The notes beneath the pieces are model-generated. The model saw nothing but the letters and a program-made list of their open reading frames with translations. It had not been told where the DNA came from and searched no databases. This document shows positions 17,315 to 26,089 of a DNA stretch of 64,000 bases, piece by piece; within the stretch, counting starts at the first letter, position 1; each line of letters opens with the position of its first letter. The stretch comes from Natronorubrum aibiense (GTDB lineage: Archaea; Halobacteriota; Halobacteria; Halobacteriales; Natrialbaceae), in assembly GCF_009392895.1 (NCBI RefSeq), contig NZ_CP045488.1, positions 2,294,001 to 2,358,000 of the forward strand, written 5' to 3'. The position numbers and the translations under genes are program-made.

Positions 17315-18840
17315 TGGCGGTGCTCGAACTCCCCGAGTGGGCAGCACTCGCACCGGCATTGATCATGGTCGCAACCGCGCTGGCGCTGTTCGTCTTCGAT
17401 AGCGTCTCCCCGCGGTCGACGAATCGCTCGCTGCTGGCTGGAACCGCGGCTGGTGGCGCACTCGCCTCACTCGCCGTCGCCGTCTGGTACACCGCCGCTG
17501 GTGTCGGCACGCCTACGATCGATGGCGGTCGCGGCGAGATCGAGCCAATCCACGGCCTCGTCGTCGACCAGCTCGCGCTGTACTTCATGATCGTCGTCGC
17601 GATCGTCACCGCACTGATCGCGGTGGCGAGCTACGACTATCTCGCCGGCCACACCTACCAGGCCGAGTACTACTCGCTCGTCATGCTCGCGGCGAGTGGG
17701 ATGTCGCTGATGGCTGCCGCAAACAGCCTCGTGACGATCTTCATCGCACTCGAGCTCGCGAGCCTGCCGTCGTACGCGCTCGTGGCGATTCTAAAGGACA
17801 ACCGCGGGAGCGTCGAAGCTGGCCTGAAGTACTTCCTGATCGGCGCGCTCTCCTCGGCGATCTTCCTCTACGGAATCTCGCTGGTCTATGGCGCGACCGG
17901 CCACCTCTATCTGGCCGACATCGCAGCCGTTCTCGAGGCCGGCGACGCGGACGGCTTCGGTGGCCTGCTCGGACTCGGCATCCTCATGCTGATCGGCGGC
18001 TTCGCGTACAAAACGGCGAGCGTGCCGTTTCACTTCTGGGCCCCCGAAGCGTACGAGGGGGCACCCGCACCGATCAGTGCGTTCCTCTCCTCGGCGTCGA
18101 AGGCTGCCGGCTTCGTGATCGCGTTCCGCGTGTTCACGACCGCGTTTCCGCTCGAGGCAACCCAGGAACTGATCGGCATCGACTGGACGATCGCCTTCGT
18201 CATCCTCGCGATTGCCACGATGACGATCGGGAACTTCGCGGCAGCGACCCAGACGAACGTCAAGCGGATGCTCGCGTACTCGTCGATCGGTCACGCCGGC
18301 TACGCGCTGATCGGACTGGCGGGACTCACCGCCGACGGCGGCGACCTCGTCATGGGTGCCGCGATGATGCACCTGCTCGTCTACGGCTTCATGAACACGG
18401 GGGCGTTCCTGTTCGTCGCACTCGCCGAACACTGGGGCGTTGGCCGCACGTTCGAAGACTACAACGGCCTCTCGGCACAGGCACCCGTTGCGTGTGCCGC
18501 ACTGGTGGTCTTCATGTTCAGTCTCGCTGGCGTGCCGCCGTTCGCTGGCTTCTGGAGCAAGTACTTCCTGTTTACCGGCGCGATCAGCATCGGCACCACC
18601 GCCATGCTCGCCGTCGCCGCTGCGCTGGTAGTCAACAGTGCACTCTCGCTGTACTACTACTCGCGACTGGTCAAGGCAGTCCTGATCGAGGACCCGCTCT
18701 CTGACCGTGGCGCGCTCGACCAGCCAACGGGGCTGTACGCGGCGCTCATCGTCGCTGCCGTGATGACGGTCGCGTTGCTCGCCGGCTTCGGTCCGATCGC
18801 CGAGGCTGCAACCGACGCGGCTGCCGCCGCGCTCGCCTGA
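17314..18840 (+). CDS. nuoN: Complex I subunit N, antiporter-like proton pump; last gene of the operon
   Basis: 508 residues with about 14 helices. Family motifs are IFIALELASLPSYALVA, SVPFHFWAPEAYEGAP, and TNVKRMLAYSSIGHAGYAL. It is the third antiporter-like subunit and lies next to NuoK/J in the complex. A 52-base gap with a separate promoter-like sequence follows, so the operon ends here. No nuoE, F or G is found in or near the operon, so NADH may not be the direct donor. Confidence 0.97.
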   Translation: MAVLELPEWAALAPALIMVATALALFVFDSVSPRSTNRSLLAGTAAGGALASLAVAVWYTAAGVGTPTIDGGRGEIEPIHGLVVDQLALYFMIVVAIVTALIAVASYDYLAGHTYQAEYYSLVMLAASGMSLMAAANSLVTIFIALELASLPSYALVAILKDNRGSVEAGLKYFLIGALSSAIFLYGISLVYGATGHLYLADIAAVLEAGDADGFGGLLGLGILMLIGGFAYKTASVPFHFWAPEAYEGAPAPISAFLSSASKAAGFVIAFRVFTTAFPLEATQELIGIDWTIAFVILAIATMTIGNFAAATQTNVKRMLAYSSIGHAGYALIGLAGLTADGGDLVMGAAMMHLLVYGFMNTGAFLFVALAEHWGVGRTFEDYNGLSAQAPVACAALVVFMFSLAGVPPFAGFWSKYFLFTGAISIGTTAMLAVAAALVVNSALSLYYYSRLVKAVLIEDPLSDRGALDQPTGLYAALIVAAVMTVALLAGFGPIAEAATDAAAAALA

Positions 18841-18892
18841 CGCCGGCGAGCACCCGGTAGCTTTTACCCGTCTCGGTGGCAAGCCGATATAA

Positions 18893-20404
18893 ATGGTTTT
18901 CCGGCTCGTACTCGGGTGTGGGGCTGTCGGTCGGAAGGTCGTCGAACGGTTCGACGACCGCGACGACACGTCGCGCGACCGGCTGCTCGTCGTGACCGAC
19001 GATACGAGCATCGTCGAAGCGCTTCGCGACGAGAGCATTCCGGCTCGAGACGCCGATCCGACCGAACCATCGGTGATCGAGAACATCGAATCGCCTGACG
19101 TCATCTTCATCGCGAGTGATCGGACCGACGTCAACAGAACCGCACTCGAGCGTGCTCGGTCGCAGTTCCCGACCGCATCGATCGTCGCCTACCTCGGCGG
19201 GAATGCGACCGAATCCGATCGAACAACGTTCGACGACCTCGCGGATCACGTCGTCGATGCCGAGTCGGCGATGGTCGAGCACGTTCTCGAGGGCGTGGCC
19301 CGGCCATCGGCCGACGCCGCCATCGGCCTGCGAAAACAGCTGTCGTCGATCGACGGCCGGCTGGCGGTCGTCATGCACGACAACCCCGATCCCGACGCGA
19401 TCGCAAGCGCCGTCGGACTGACAGACATCGCTGCGGAGGTCGACGTCGACGCCGACGCTTGTTACTTCGGCAAGATCTCACATCAGGAAAACCGCGCGAT
19501 GGTCAACTTACTCGACCTCAACCTTCGGAACCTGTCGCCGACGGACTCACTCGAGGAGTACGACGCGTTCGCACTGGTCGATCACTCCCGGCCCGGCGTC
19601 AACGATCAGCTGCCCGAGGATTTAGCCGTCGATATCGTTATCGACCACCACCCGCCTCGCGGGCCGGTTCCCGGCGAGTTCGTCGACCTCCGCGAACACG
19701 CGGGTGCGACCAGTACGGTCCTGACCGATTACCTCGAGCGCTTCGGTCTCGATCCCAGCGTCGCGACGGCGACGGCGTTGCTCTACGGCATCCGGATCGA
19801 TACGAACGACTTCACTCGAGAGGTATCGCCGGCGGATTTCAACGCCGCGTCGGTGCTGTATCCGTACGTCGATACGTCGGTGCTCGATCAGATCGAACAG
19901 CCAACGGTCGAAGGTGAAACCTTGGAGACGATCGCTCGAGCGATCAAAAACCGCGTCCAGCGCGACACGGTCGCCGTCGCGAGCGTCGGTCGAATCAGCG
20001 ACCGTGATGCGTTGCCACAGGCGGCTGATCAACTGTTGTCGATGGAGGGCGTCGAGACGACGCTGGTCTTTGGCTTTCGCGACGAAATGGCGTTTCTCTC
20101 GGCGCGTTCGCGGGCGGCAGACGTCGACCTCGGGGAGACGCTACGGGACGCGTTCGATCGGATCGGCAGTGCCGGTGGCCACGCCGACATGGCCGGCGCG
20201 CAACTCGAGGTCGGCATTCTCGGCAGCACGAACGACGAGAACGAGGTCGAGTCGATCGTCAGCGTCGTCGAAGAGGTGATCACGAATCGATTCTTCGAGG
20301 CGATCGAGACCCAACCCGGCACGTCGGTCGGGGCGTACACCCAGACCAGCCAGTGGCTATTTACGATCGACGAGGGCGACGCCGAACACGAAGAGTCCGC
20401 GTAG
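18893..20404 (+). CDS. DHH-family phosphoesterase with N-terminal NAD-binding (RCK-like) domain
   Basis: 503 residues. Residues 1-140 form a Rossmann domain with GCGAVG near residue 9, like the TrkA-N/RCK nucleotide-binding fold. From about 155 is a DHH phosphoesterase: HDNPDPDA (metal ligands), DHSRPG and IDHHPPRGP, followed by a DHHA1-type C-terminus with GSAGGHADMAGA. It probably hydrolyses a phosphodiester such as a cyclic dinucleotide or nano-RNA under control of a nucleotide bound by the first domain; that regulatory role is inference. It is a single gene, and the next gene is a CBS protein 59 bases later. Confidence 0.88.
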   Translation: MVFRLVLGCGAVGRKVVERFDDRDDTSRDRLLVVTDDTSIVEALRDESIPARDADPTEPSVIENIESPDVIFIASDRTDVNRTALERARSQFPTASIVAYLGGNATESDRTTFDDLADHVVDAESAMVEHVLEGVARPSADAAIGLRKQLSSIDGRLAVVMHDNPDPDAIASAVGLTDIAAEVDVDADACYFGKISHQENRAMVNLLDLNLRNLSPTDSLEEYDAFALVDHSRPGVNDQLPEDLAVDIVIDHHPPRGPVPGEFVDLREHAGATSTVLTDYLERFGLDPSVATATALLYGIRIDTNDFTREVSPADFNAASVLYPYVDTSVLDQIEQPTVEGETLETIARAIKNRVQRDTVAVASVGRISDRDALPQAADQLLSMEGVETTLVFGFRDEMAFLSARSRAADVDLGETLRDAFDRIGSAGGHADMAGAQLEVGILGSTNDENEVESIVSVVEEVITNRFFEAIETQPGTSVGAYTQTSQWLFTIDEGDAEHEESA

Positions 20405-20463
20405 TATCACGGCGACGACCGCGGGAGGACAGTCTTTTGCTCGGGGAGGCCGTTGACCCAGCT

Positions 20464-21270
20464 ATGGACGTTGTGTCGGACAGGAGCAAACCGCAGGTCA
20501 AAGAGTACATGACGCGTGACGTGGTGACGGTTGCCCCCGACTCGACCGTCGGTGACGTCGCAACGCGAATCGCCGAGAGCGACGAACACAGCGGCTTCCC
20601 TGTCTGTGAGCGACGCCGCGTGGAGGGGTTTATTAGCGCCCGCGATCTGCTGTTGGCCGACGACGACGAGCCCATTTTCAAGGTGATGGCGACGGACTTG
20701 CTCGTCGCCCACCCCGACATGAAAGTGACCGACGCGGCCCGCGTGATTCTTCGATCGGGCATTCAGAAACTCCCCGTCGTCGACGATGCCGGCAATCTCG
20801 TCGGCATCATCTCGAACGCCGACGTGATCCGCAGTCAGATCGAACGGGCAACCCCCGAAAAGGTGGGGAAACTGGTTCGGACGCTCGAGCAGATCCACAA
20901 CATCGACCTCGAGCAAGAACGCCGGACGGTGCCGCTCGCGGACCTCACGCCCACACAGGGGCGGGTGTACGCCGACGAACTCGAGGGGCGACGCTACGAA
21001 CTCGAGCACGGACTGGCCGAACCGCTGGTGGTCATCGACAATAACGGGACGCTCCTGTTAGCCGACGGGCACCACCGCGTCCTCGCGGCGGATCGACTCG
21101 GCATCGACGAGATGGATGCGTACGTCATCGTCATCGATCAACCGGTTGATCTGGGAATGGCCAACACGGCGAAAAAAGAGAACTTGGAGAGCATCGACGA
21201 CATTGACGTCGTCGATTACGCTCGACACCCGCTTGTCCAGACGACGAAACGGCTGCAGTCTGACCGCTAG
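20464..21270 (+). CDS. CBS-pair protein with ParB-like C-terminal domain
   Basis: 268 residues. Two CBS motifs fill residues 10-140 (KEYMTRDVVTVAPDS...GFISARDLL and LLVAHPDMKVTDAARVI...GIISNADV, given by their ends). The remaining part from about 155 resembles the N-terminal nuclease/CTPase-like fold of ParB: RTVPLADLTPTQGR, PLVVIDNNGTLLLADGHHR and VLAADRLG. CBS pairs sense adenine nucleotides. The role of the ParB-like part, which could bind or hydrolyse a nucleotide, is unknown. The ATG at 20464 is used because homology begins just after it. Confidence 0.85.
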   Translation: MDVVSDRSKPQVKEYMTRDVVTVAPDSTVGDVATRIAESDEHSGFPVCERRRVEGFISARDLLLADDDEPIFKVMATDLLVAHPDMKVTDAARVILRSGIQKLPVVDDAGNLVGIISNADVIRSQIERATPEKVGKLVRTLEQIHNIDLEQERRTVPLADLTPTQGRVYADELEGRRYELEHGLAEPLVVIDNNGTLLLADGHHRVLAADRLGIDEMDAYVIVIDQPVDLGMANTAKKENLESIDDIDVVDYARHPLVQTTKRLQSDR

Positions 21271-21471
21271 TTCGACCGGCGAGTCGAACACAACCGGTCA
21301 CTGGTACTGCACCTGTCGGTCAACGCGATTTCCGCATGATCGCATTCGAGTGGTCGTCACCGTCGATGACCCAACGGACGGCAGACAGCCACGACAGCTG
21401 TCCGGTAGTCCGACTGTCGGCCTATCTGAACACTGGTGAGTCTTATTCGTGTTCGGACAGTACCTCGCTCG
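21271..21471. other. Intergenic gap
   Basis: Two hundred bases without a supported gene. A TTATTC sequence at about 21442 lies at promoter distance from the next ATG (21472). Confidence 0.35.
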
Positions 21472-22221
21472 ATGACAACTGGCGGCGACTCACCTACTCG
21501 AGTGCTCATTGCTGGCGCGAGCGGCGACACCGGAACCGAACTGCTATCCGTGTTACACCCGACCGAACTCACCGTGCGGGCGTCAACGCGCTCGTACGAA
21601 CACGTCGACACCCTCGAGCGACTCGGAGCCGACGAGGTGATCGTCGCTGACTTCTTCGAGCCAGCCGACGCGGTTGCGGCCGTCGACGGCTGCGACATCG
21701 TCTACTGTACCGTCGGCACCCCGCCGAGTTGGCGACACACGGTCGGCGGGAAATTGGTCGACCGGACAGGCGTAAGCACCCTCGTGACGGCCGCGCTGGG
21801 GACCGGCGTCTCCTACTTCGTCCACGAGAGTGCGATCGGTGTCGGGGATTCGAAAACCGGACTCTCGATACCCGCTCGCGTGTTGCTTCGTGGCTCGTTG
21901 CAGGCCAAGCAGGACGCCGAGAACGCACTGCGCCGGTCCGAGCTGCCGTATACGATTCTCCGGCCGGGACGCCTGACGAACGAACCGCCGACCGACGAGA
22001 TAGTCGTCGGCGAGGGTGGCGATTCCGTATCGGGATCGATCCCTCGAGCCGACGTCGCTCGACTCATAGCCGTGGCCCCGTTTACGCCCGCGGCGCGGAA
22101 TCGAACGTTCGAAATCGTCAGCCGCGACGGACTCGCCGAGCGGCCACGAAACGTCGTCAGCATCGACTGGGCGTTCGACCGCCTCGAGGACCTCGAGACA
22201 GCCACCCACGACGAGGGCTGA
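21472..22221 (+). CDS. NAD(P)-binding atypical short-chain dehydrogenase/epimerase-like protein
   Basis: 249 residues with the nucleotide-binding turn VLIAGASGDTGTELL near residue 10 and the atypical SDR features VNN-equivalent YCTVGTPP and PYTILRPGRLTNEP. It belongs to the NAD(P)H-binding SDR-a5/a7 type (NmrA/YwnB-like) that often lacks the YxxxK catalytic pair. Here YFVHESAIG replaces it. So it may be a sensor or an NAD(P)H-dependent reductase with unknown substrate. It stands alone with convergent polyprenyl synthetase downstream. Confidence 0.82.
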   Translation: MTTGGDSPTRVLIAGASGDTGTELLSVLHPTELTVRASTRSYEHVDTLERLGADEVIVADFFEPADAVAAVDGCDIVYCTVGTPPSWRHTVGGKLVDRTGVSTLVTAALGTGVSYFVHESAIGVGDSKTGLSIPARVLLRGSLQAKQDAENALRRSELPYTILRPGRLTNEPPTDEIVVGEGGDSVSGSIPRADVARLIAVAPFTPAARNRTFEIVSRDGLAERPRNVVSIDWAFDRLEDLETATHDEG

Positions 22222-22272
22222 GAGACGGGACGAGATCGAACGACAGGGTCCTTCGAGGCCGCGGGGTCGGCA

Positions 22273-23337
22273 TCACTCCTCGCGATCGATGACGAACTCG
22301 GTGAACTCGTGGAGCTTTCGGGTGGTCTCGTCGTCGAACTCGAGGCCGTCGATCGCGGCGCGCGCCTCGGCGGCCAACTCGAGCGCGTGCTCGCGGGCGT
22401 CGGCGACGCTCCCGGCGTCTTCGATGATCGACAGCGCCTCGTGGATCTCAGCGTCGGTGTTCGTGTCGGCGCTCAGAATTGCCTGGAGCCGTCGCGCCCG
22501 CTCGGGGTCGCTTTCCTGGATCGCGTGGATGACCAGCAGGGTTCGTTTCCCCTCGCGGATGTCGTTGCCGAACTCTTTGCCGAAGTCGCCGGCCCGCCCC
22601 AGCGAGTGTTCGACGTCTAAGATGTCGTCGCCGATCTGGAACGCGATCGACGTCAGTTCGGTGTAGCGCGCGACGGCCCGTTCGACGTCGTCCGGCTGGC
22701 CGGTGATAATCGCCGCGAGGCGGGCGACGATCCGCCCGAGACAGCCGGTCTTACAGGCGCACATCTCGAGGTACTGTTCGGTGGTGATTTCGGGGTCGGA
22801 CTCGTTGTGCCAGCAGATGTCCATCCCCTGTCCGAGGTGCGTTCGGTTGAGTTCGTACATGAGCATCTCGTAGGCGGCGAGGCGTCGTTCCGCCGGCAGG
22901 TCGCCGGGATCCTCGGTCAGCACTTTCAACGGGAGGAAGTACATCGCGTTCCCGGCGTTGAGCGCGACGTCTTGCCCGTAGATGTGGTGAAGTGCCGGTT
23001 TCCCGCGCCGAATCGAGGCCTCGTCTTCGACGTCGTCGACGATGATCGTCCCGTTGTGGAGGATCTCCGGAATACAGGCATACGGCAGGTACTCGGCTGG
23101 GTCTTCGCCGAAGGCCTCGATGAAGACGAGAAAGAGCACAGCCCGCCACCGTTTTCCACCCCTATCGAGTAACTCCCACAGCGGCGCCGAGAGGGCACGC
23201 TGGATGCTATCCGGGTCGTACTCGTAGGTCGGCTCACCGAAGAACGTCGCCAGATAGTCGGCATCGATCTCGCGTGGAACGAGATCGGCGATCGCCTCGT
23301 CGATAACCGGCCGCCACTCAGCAAGCGTCTCCCGCAT
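22273..23337 (-). CDS. Polyprenyl (geranylgeranyl-type) diphosphate synthase
   Basis: 354 residues. This is a trans-prenyltransferase that extends allylic diphosphates with isopentenyl diphosphate for archaeal lipids or quinones. The first aspartate-rich motif is DDVED at residues 101-105, preceded by GGKRWR near 60 and HNGTIIVDD. The second is GDDILD at 236-241. Both bind Mg2+-diphosphate and are intact. The segment GMDICWHN near 171 resembles the eukaryote-like branch. Chain length cannot be read safely. The ATG at 23337 is chosen because family homology begins there. Confidence 0.9.
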   Translation of the reverse strand: MRETLAEWRPVIDEAIADLVPREIDADYLATFFGEPTYEYDPDSIQRALSAPLWELLDRGGKRWRAVLFLVFIEAFGEDPAEYLPYACIPEILHNGTIIVDDVEDEASIRRGKPALHHIYGQDVALNAGNAMYFLPLKVLTEDPGDLPAERRLAAYEMLMYELNRTHLGQGMDICWHNESDPEITTEQYLEMCACKTGCLGRIVARLAAIITGQPDDVERAVARYTELTSIAFQIGDDILDVEHSLGRAGDFGKEFGNDIREGKRTLLVIHAIQESDPERARRLQAILSADTNTDAEIHEALSIIEDAGSVADAREHALELAAEARAAIDGLEFDDETTRKLHEFTEFVIDREE

Positions 23338-23499
23338 ACGCGTCTCGAGACGGAGCGCCGTCAAAAAGATTCTCAGATGATCCTGACCGTACTACGGACA
23401 ACGATCAATCTAGTCTAGCACACGCAATCCACCGTGGGAGGGACCGGAAGATAGCGACAGCAGCGGTACAGTTACCCGCGTGCACGGTAAGAATATCCC

Positions 23500-24810
23500 A
23501 TGACACGCTGGATCGGTGAGCTCTTTACGAGCGACGTCGGGTGGGACCACCTCGAGGCGCTCGTCGACATCGGCAACCGAATGGCAGGCAGCGACGGCGA
23601 GCGCGAGGCCGCCGAACTGACACGTGAGGCGCTCGCAGACGCCGGCGCGAGAAACGCCCGCCTCGAGTCGTTCGACATTCAGGGCTGGACGCGCGGCGAG
23701 AGTTCGATCGAAGCCGGCGAGGCGACCCACGACTGTATCGCGCTCCCGCGGAGTCCGTCCGCGAACGTCTCGGCACCGCTGGTCGATCTCGGCTACGGCC
23801 TTCCCGACGAGTTCGACGACGCCGACCTCGAGGGGGCGATCGTCATGGTCCGTAGTGACATCCCGGAGTACGCCGACCGCTACATCCACCGCCGGGAAAA
23901 GTACTACCACGCCGTCGATAACGGGGCCGTCGGCTTCGTCTACCGCAACCACGTCGAGGGCTGTCTCCCGCCAACGGGGAGTGTGGGGACTGACGACGAG
24001 CCGATCGGTGAGATTCCGGCCGTCGGCGTCTCGAGCGAGGTCGGGGCTCGACTGGCCCGACGGTTCGATGGCGACGAGATCGAACTCGTCGTTGAGGCCG
24101 ACCTCCACGACGCGACCAGCCGGAACGTCCACGCCGAACTCGGACCCGACACCGACGAGCGCGTGCTCGTGACGAGCCACGTCGACGCCCACGACATCGC
24201 CGAAGGGGCACTCGACAACGGTGCCGGGACGGCGATGCTCGTCGAACTCGCGAACGCGCTGGCGAGTCGGGAAGCCGACCTCGAGACTCGCGTCGAGTTC
24301 GTCGCGTACGGTGCCGAGGAAGTGGGACTGGTCGGCTCCACCCACCACGCCGAGACGACCGACCACGAGACGATCACAGCGATCGTCAACAACGACGGCG
24401 TCGTCCGCGATCGCACGCTCTCGATGACGACCCACGGGTTCGACGACCTCGAGGCCGCCGCAGACGCCGTCGAAGATCGCTACGACCACCCGATCGAGAC
24501 GGTGCCGAAACTCGGTCCTCACAGCGATCACTGGTCGTTCGTCCAGTGGGGCGTGCCGGGGTATCACGTCACGTCGACGTCAGACGAGGTCGGCCGCGGC
24601 TGGGGCCACACTTTCGCTGACACTATCGAAAAACTCGAGCGACGCACCCTTCGAGAACAGGCGATCTTGCTGACCGACCTCGTCGTCGAACTGGCGCGTG
24701 AGGATGTCACCGTCGCGCACAGAACGCCCGACGACATCGCCGCCGACCTCGAGTCCCAAGACCTCGCCGAGGGGATGCGGATTACTGGCGACTGGCCATA
24801 CGAGACGTAA
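23500..24810 (+). CDS. M28-family zinc aminopeptidase with PA domain
   Basis: 436 residues without a signal peptide. An inserted PA domain occupies about residues 80-190. The M28 metal ligands can be seen: SHVDAHDIAEGALDNGAG (His and Asp), GAEEVGLVGS (catalytic and ligand Glu), NNDGV, and a C-terminal HTFADT. It would remove N-terminal residues from peptides in the cytosol. A run TTTTTT 20 bases after the stop may end transcription. The family is well recognised; the substrate is not. Confidence 0.9.
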   Translation: MTRWIGELFTSDVGWDHLEALVDIGNRMAGSDGEREAAELTREALADAGARNARLESFDIQGWTRGESSIEAGEATHDCIALPRSPSANVSAPLVDLGYGLPDEFDDADLEGAIVMVRSDIPEYADRYIHRREKYYHAVDNGAVGFVYRNHVEGCLPPTGSVGTDDEPIGEIPAVGVSSEVGARLARRFDGDEIELVVEADLHDATSRNVHAELGPDTDERVLVTSHVDAHDIAEGALDNGAGTAMLVELANALASREADLETRVEFVAYGAEEVGLVGSTHHAETTDHETITAIVNNDGVVRDRTLSMTTHGFDDLEAAADAVEDRYDHPIETVPKLGPHSDHWSFVQWGVPGYHVTSTSDEVGRGWGHTFADTIEKLERRTLREQAILLTDLVVELAREDVTVAHRTPDDIAADLESQDLAEGMRITGDWPYET

Positions 24811-24862
24811 TCGCTCGGGAGACAACCGCACGCTTTTTTCCAGTCCGTGCCAACGGGGTGGC

Positions 24863-25687
24863 ATGGACGCCGCGTGGTTCGAAGCCGAGCAGCCGGTCGT
24901 CGGAATCGTCGAGCGAACGCGAACGGACGACAGTGACGATGCCGGCACGCGGCCGATTCGTGTCGACGCACTCGAGGCGACGCTGAACGACGCCGACGGC
25001 GACGCCGTCCGTGGCGACCCCGAGGACCTCCTCGCGGCGGCGCCGTCGCTGCTGGTCGCTGCAGGAGAGCAGGCGCTCTCGGCGATCGCTCGAGCCGACC
25101 CCAACGTCCCCGTCCTGCCGGTCGGCGACGTTCCCGGGATCGACGCCGTCGACCACGATGTGCTCCCGGCTGCACTCGAGGCCGCGCTAGCCGGCGAGGC
25201 GACGATTCGACAGCGGTCTGTGCTGGGTCTCACTGTCGAACCCGCCGGCAGCAAGGTTCTCGATGATGAAGTCCGTGAACGGGCGCTGTTCGACGTCGCG
25301 CTCGTGACCGAGGAACCGGCACAGATCTCCGAGTACGGCGTCTCGAGTCGTGGCGAGTCGGTCGCGACCGTTCGGGCCGACGGCGTCGTCGTCGCGACCT
25401 CGGCGGGCAGTCACGGCTACGCCAGCGCGGTCGACGCACCCCACCTCTCGGCGTCCGTCGACGCCGTTGCCGTAACTCCAATCGCGCCCTTTGTCGTGCA
25501 GACCCGACAGTGGGTGCTCCCCGAGGACAGCCTCGCGCTTACCGTCGAGCGCAACGAAACCGTCGTGACGCTCGTCGCCGATGACCGGCCCGTCTGTACG
25601 GTCGACGTCGATTCGCGGGTCGAGATCGCCGTCGACGGCTCGCTCTCGGTGCTCTCCGTTCCGGATGCTTCACTCGAAGGAGAGTGA
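24863..25687 (+). CDS. NAD kinase-like protein without the GGDG motif
   Basis: 274 residues. The C-terminal half resembles NAD kinases: GVVVATSAGSHGYASAV (the substrate loop, normally containing TPTGSTAY) and AVTPIAPF. The N-terminal half lacks the diagnostic GGDGT loop; the equivalent place reads LLVAAGEQALSAI near residue 63. That loop binds ATP and contributes the catalytic Asp, so kinase activity is doubtful. It may be a regulatory NAD(H)-binding relative. The previous gene (peptidase) is 52 bases away on the same strand. Confidence 0.72.
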   Translation: MDAAWFEAEQPVVGIVERTRTDDSDDAGTRPIRVDALEATLNDADGDAVRGDPEDLLAAAPSLLVAAGEQALSAIARADPNVPVLPVGDVPGIDAVDHDVLPAALEAALAGEATIRQRSVLGLTVEPAGSKVLDDEVRERALFDVALVTEEPAQISEYGVSSRGESVATVRADGVVVATSAGSHGYASAVDAPHLSASVDAVAVTPIAPFVVQTRQWVLPEDSLALTVERNETVVTLVADDRPVCTVDVDSRVEIAVDGSLSVLSVPDASLEGE

Positions 25688-25743
25688 GTTTTCGCAGCAG
25701 AACACACCGGGACGGCGTTTCGTCTATCGGTGCTCGAGTGGCG

Positions 25744-25992
25744 TTAGCTGTTGTAGGGCTCCTCGTCGCGATGATGATCCGGATTCGCGTTCTCTACGGC
25801 GTCGGCTTCCCGCTCGTCGGATTTGTGTCCGATATCCTGTCGACGCTGTTCTTCGTCTTGGCGCTCTCGGGCCTCTTTCTCCGCTTCGGTGAGCTCCTCG
25901 TCTTCCTCGTCGTCGGCCTCGGTGTCCTCGTGTGCCAGTTCGACGTCCCGTCCGTGCTCGTCTGTGCCGGTCTCGTCAGTTGAGTCGGACAT
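25744..25992 (-). CDS. Small highly acidic hypothetical protein
   Basis: 82 residues, about half Asp or Glu, with no hydrophobic core and a run like EDTEADDEEDEELTEAEKEARERQDEEQ shortened here to its start EDTEADDEE and its end RQDEEQ. The middle may form a charged helix. It is probably intrinsically disordered. It lies 97 bases downstream of endonuclease III on the same strand and may be cotranscribed. I prefer it over the opposite-strand frame, which is a hydrophobic mirror image of acidic codons. Confidence 0.65.
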   Translation of the reverse strand: MSDSTDETGTDEHGRDVELAHEDTEADDEEDEELTEAEKEARERQDEEQRRQDIGHKSDEREADAVENANPDHHRDEEPYNS

Positions 25993-26089
25993 ACTGATCC
26001 CGGATGGGGATACCGTCGAGTCCCGAAAAGCCGTTGGGCTTGCGAGGGTCGGCGTGGGGTGTCAGTGCCGGACGGCGACCAACTCGTCG

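Noticed and set aside
25684-25983. Hydrophobic 99-codon frame on the plus strand
   Set aside because: It is the mirror of Asp/Glu-rich codons of the acidic protein on the minus strand, which commonly gives false Leu/Val-rich frames.
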